Below, piece after piece: positions 60,713-64,000 of a DNA stretch of 64,000 bases. A program made the position numbers and the translations under genes. The stretch is from Siphonodentalium dalli (lineage: Eukaryota > Mollusca > Scaphopoda > Gadilida > Siphonodentaliidae), in contig CP136061.1 of NCBI GenBank assembly GCA_032622095.1, forward strand, positions 259,132,077 through 259,196,076. Reading direction: 5' to 3'. The notes beneath the pieces are model-generated. The model did no database searches, had not been told where the DNA came from, and saw only the letters and a program-made list of their open reading frames with translations. How positions within the stretch are numbered: position 1 is the stretch's first letter; every line of letters starts with the position of its first letter.

Positions 60713-60955
60713 ATATATATATATATATATAAAAGTAAAAGAGTAGGATATAACAGTAAACGAGTAGTATATGTCTGTCTGTGCGCTTGTTTCTCCCAGA
60801 CTGCTGGTCCGATTTCAACCAAATTTGATGCGGTGACTCGGGGTACCCTGGCGGAGGTTATAGCGTTGTTACTTCTTTTTTTTAAATACTTAAAAAACCT
60901 TTAATTAAATAATAAATAAACACACAAATTAAAATAAGCTCACCATGGGCCTATT

Positions 60956-61118
60956 TCAGAATAAAATAAATAGACAACACAACGCGCATCTTAATCTCTA
61001 ATCTTTTATCGAATGAGTTGCGGATAGCGCAAGTATATATAAATTTGCGCCGTCCGCAACGAGTTCGATGAAAGATTCGAGATTAGGATGCAAGTTGTGT
61101 TCTGTATTTATTCTACAC
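60956..61118. repeat. Fold-back hairpin with ~75-bp arms
   Basis: AACACAACGCGCATCTTAAT, CTCTAATCTTTTATCGAA and GTTGCGGATAGCGCAA are mirrored after a short AT loop. MITE-like, with no assigned family. Confidence 0.8.
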
Positions 61119-61881
61119 CGTTCAATCAGATAAAATCAATCCATGAATGTCACCTCCATTGTTACTATAGCTACCTTTATTGTGATTTAAGTCTAACAAA
61201 TAACCAGTAATTATGGGGGGATCACCGGAAGCGGATGATCGACGTAATGTACGTCATCTTTCTTGTCGTCAACGTCAACAAGAATAGTTCCGGCTTGTAT
61301 TCCACTAGAGGTATACACTAATATGTATTCAATGGCTGGGATACCGTTGAATACATGTGCCTCACGTGAATATGTTTGTTCAATGTGAACCTATTTGCAG
61401 ACCAGATGTACGCCTTTTATATATGTTCGCACTGTGGCCCGCACCATTCAACATAATAACTATGGTGTTGTCTTATTTCAGAATGAAATTAGCCTATTTC
61501 AGCTAATATATATATATATTAGAGACTTAGTCCATGAGCCATGTCCGAGAATGGTACCATTTTGGTGGGCAAATTCCATCAACATTTTTCTCAAAGCTCA
61601 TAATCAGAAGTTTATCTGAGTGCTGGGGCGCACTGTGGCAGTGTAGCTTTGTGTGCAAAATTTGTGTTTCCATGGCAACAGAGGGTTTTTTTGGCCAGTA
61701 TACAAAATATGCCTGTTATGGTCTACAACTAGAAAGTTTAAAGCAGTAACTCTATCTTTGCATTGATATGGGATGAAACCCTTGGTGGACTTTCTTTTGC
61801 CATGGGGGATTTCATCGTTAGAGGTCAAGGTCATACACAAAAGTCAAGGTCATTTACCAAAATATTAGCTTTTTTCATATC

Positions 61882-64000
61882 GGGTCATACATTTTCTACC
61901 CACAGGTTTTATATATTTGTTCTGAATACGTAATCTTTGCTCCTAAATAAGCTGTAGCGTATATGCTGGACGGAGAACTGAGTTATTATTGAAACTGACA
62001 TGTCAGTCATGAGATATAGGCCTTTAAAATTGGTGACCATTTTCCAAAATGTGTCAAAATCGGTTATTTCCCATATATCATGCTTCTGTGTGCAGTCCAG
62101 GCCTCAGTGCATGGAAATGTAAAAATTGCAGAAATTATGTTAAAAACATGAAACTTCCAACATATGTTCCTTAGACATAATCTTTTCATTTTCAAATATA
62201 GACCCAATGAAGATATGGCCCTGCTTAGCAACGGTTGCTAGGCAACTACCCAAAAGTATTAAATGCTTATATAAGGATGTATTACAATATTTCATTCAAC
62301 TTTAGTTGTTGTGAATTGCATATTTGAGGTCTATGTGTGACATAGGATGAATTTCAAAGACTTTGTTTCCTATCATAATGTCCATAACAGCCGTTGCTAT
62401 GCAATTACCCAGACAGTAAAATATATATTTGGCACTCTTCTCGATGGCATTTTGGGAAGATTTGATGGTAGATTAGTCTGAAATACATTTTACATATGCT
62501 AACACATCACATGATATATGTTATATAGGGACGGATAGTTTCTACGGTTGGAAGGTGTCATTGCGACCGTTTTTAAGAGACCAACCCATGTTATTCTTAA
62601 ATTTCAAAAGCATCGATGATCATAACGCAAGTTGTGGCTGATGAACAAAATTGACTATGCTGTCTTATATACATTGAATACTAACATTTCTGATGCACCT
62701 TGATTAGTTGCTACTATTTTAATCACTGACATAATATAATTATTGTTTTTTTCTATCACATATTTGGCATCAAAATGGGCAAAAATTCACTTTTCAGGTC
62801 TGGACCATTTTTTCAAGTAAAATGTAACTATAGTTGGTATCAATGGTGCTTATGGATTTTTTCTTTCATAAATGTGTCACACTGATGTGTTTTGTAGACA
62901 AAATAACTGAAGATGGCTTACAAAATGGAAACCAGATTTGGTAAAAAAAAGAGGTGATTTTCCACATATATCCTAACATTATTCTCTGCTGTTCCGAAAG
63001 TGTAGCAAATTGTGACTCTGTTGGTTTTTAACCATGTTACTTTATCAACATACACCTAAAATTAATGTGCTTTTCTTGTTGTCCCAGTACCTTCTGAGAT
63101 ATGATAAATTCATTTTAAAAGATGCAGTGTGGAAATTTGCCAAAAACGTCTCATATTTTGAATGGAAATGCACAGAAACGGAACTGAGCGGGACCATATT
63201 ATTTGGCTACTGTCGCACATTAGCATAAACAACGATTGACTTATTACATGTTGTATGTCGAAATGGTAGCCAGGGAGTGACTGTTGTGATGTGAGGTGAA
63301 TAATGGGTAGGGTCCACAGTGAGATGCATGGGAATATAAGGAGTGGTCATGTGCGAGGTGGATATGCATACATATACATGGAGTGGATATATGGTCATTG
63401 ATGTGTATGTTTAAAACAAGAGTAGATACACAGTTATCTGTGATGGGCATTGCTTTCATGACTAAGGCACCAGGGGTAGCTGATTATGAGACAATTAACA
63501 AAACAAATGACCAAAATATCACATTTTTTTCAAATGACCTTGACATTTGCAATTGACCTTGACCTTATATGTCTTAGTCGCTCAGAGGTTCCTTGATTCT
63601 CAACAGCGTCTTTTGTCATGGAAACCTGAATTTACAACGACATTGGTCCCCACCCCACCTGGACACGCCCTCCAAAAAGGTTTCCCTATAACTAAGTAAC
63701 ATATATTTGTATAAATTTCATGCTTTAGTCAACAAATTCACAATTCAACCATTGAAGGACCCCAGATAAGTAAATAACTCTAAAATATACACACAAGCAC
63801 GATATCTTGGGGAAATAACTGATTTTGACCCATTTTGGAAAATGGCCACAAAGTTTAGAGGCCTATATCCCATGACTGGCTTGTCAGTTGCAACAGTATC
63901 ACAATTGTCCGAGTAGCCTATATGCTCTAGATTAATTCCGAGTAAAGATAACGTATTCAAAACTGATATATAAACTCAGTGGGTAGAAAATGTATGACCC
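61882..64000. repeat. Large inverted repeat, right edge at window end
   Basis: The left arm 61882-62095 starts GGGTCATACATTTTCTACCC. The right arm about 63770-64000 ends in the inverse of the same sequence exactly at the window edge. The arms share GGATATAGGCCT, CCATTTTCCAAAATG and AAAATC.GTTATTTCC. About 1.7 kb lies between; ORFs there (63034-63228 and others) carry no domain. It may be a transposon with long TIRs or two copies of one repeat facing each other. Confidence 0.75.

Overview
The window is a repeat-rich, AT-rich stretch of an animal nuclear genome. It shows no operons, ribosome-binding sites or long intact ORFs. It does show GT-AG introns, a LINE tail, a Ty3/Gypsy element, and hAT-, piggyBac- and mariner-like non-autonomous DNA transposons, micro- and minisatellites, and fold-back elements. 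The gene content (a secreted PAN plus C-type-lectin-like protein), transposons with internal tandem arrays and clustered TCAAGGTCA words would suit a mollusc or another marine lophotrochozoan. That placement is inference; no marker in the window fixes the taxon.

The one gene that can be assembled lies on the minus strand. Exon 1 (36252-36498) has a signal peptide and a PAN/apple-like cysteine motif. Exon 2 (20543-20743) has the N-terminal half of a C-type-lectin-like domain (CTLD). Exon 3 (16899-17107) has the CTLD C-terminal half and the stop. All junctions have good GT/AG sites, both introns are phase 1, and the joined frame is open for 218 codons. Intron 2 (3.4 kb) holds a 1.2-kb hAT-like element and a nearly 1-kb GAT-type trinucleotide array that starts about 25 bases from the exon 2 donor. 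Intron 1 (15.5 kb) holds a decayed Ty3/Gypsy element complete with both LTRs and a 5-bp target duplication, a TIR element, a palindrome-rich repeat and a 204-bp satellite.

Region by region. 1-2545: degenerate 132-bp satellite interrupted by a piggyBac-like MITE. 2546-5350: unassigned DNA and a cluster of GCGCTTAAGCGC-type palindromes. 5353-5656: two tandem mariner-like palindromic MITEs. 6071-6455: LINE C-terminal remnant. 6638-7009: second piggyBac-like MITE. 7480-8000: 29-bp minisatellite and a dispersed repeat. 9433-10363: hAT-like element. 10987-11279: fold-back element flanked by TA runs. 12340-15990: diverged repeats. 16899-36498: the PAN-CTLD gene. 36854-37823: third hAT-like element. 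38192-38859: TIR element. 38951-41512: a pair of direct repeats. 41899-43917 and 49750-52500: two copies of a module made of a 57-bp tandem array plus a 1.2-kb tail. 46120-48080: inverted 40-bp minisatellite and palindrome-rich repeat. 48700-49420 and 52503-53250: two copies of a LINE remnant. 53775-56377 and 57051-58805: candidate TIR elements. 58905-60712: long inverted-repeat element with a 15-copy, 71-bp array inside. 61882-64000: large inverted repeat reaching the window edge.

Most other long reading frames are accidental or lie in repeats, including the longest one (496 codons, 49812-51302), which is an artefact of a 57-bp repeat whose period divides by three.
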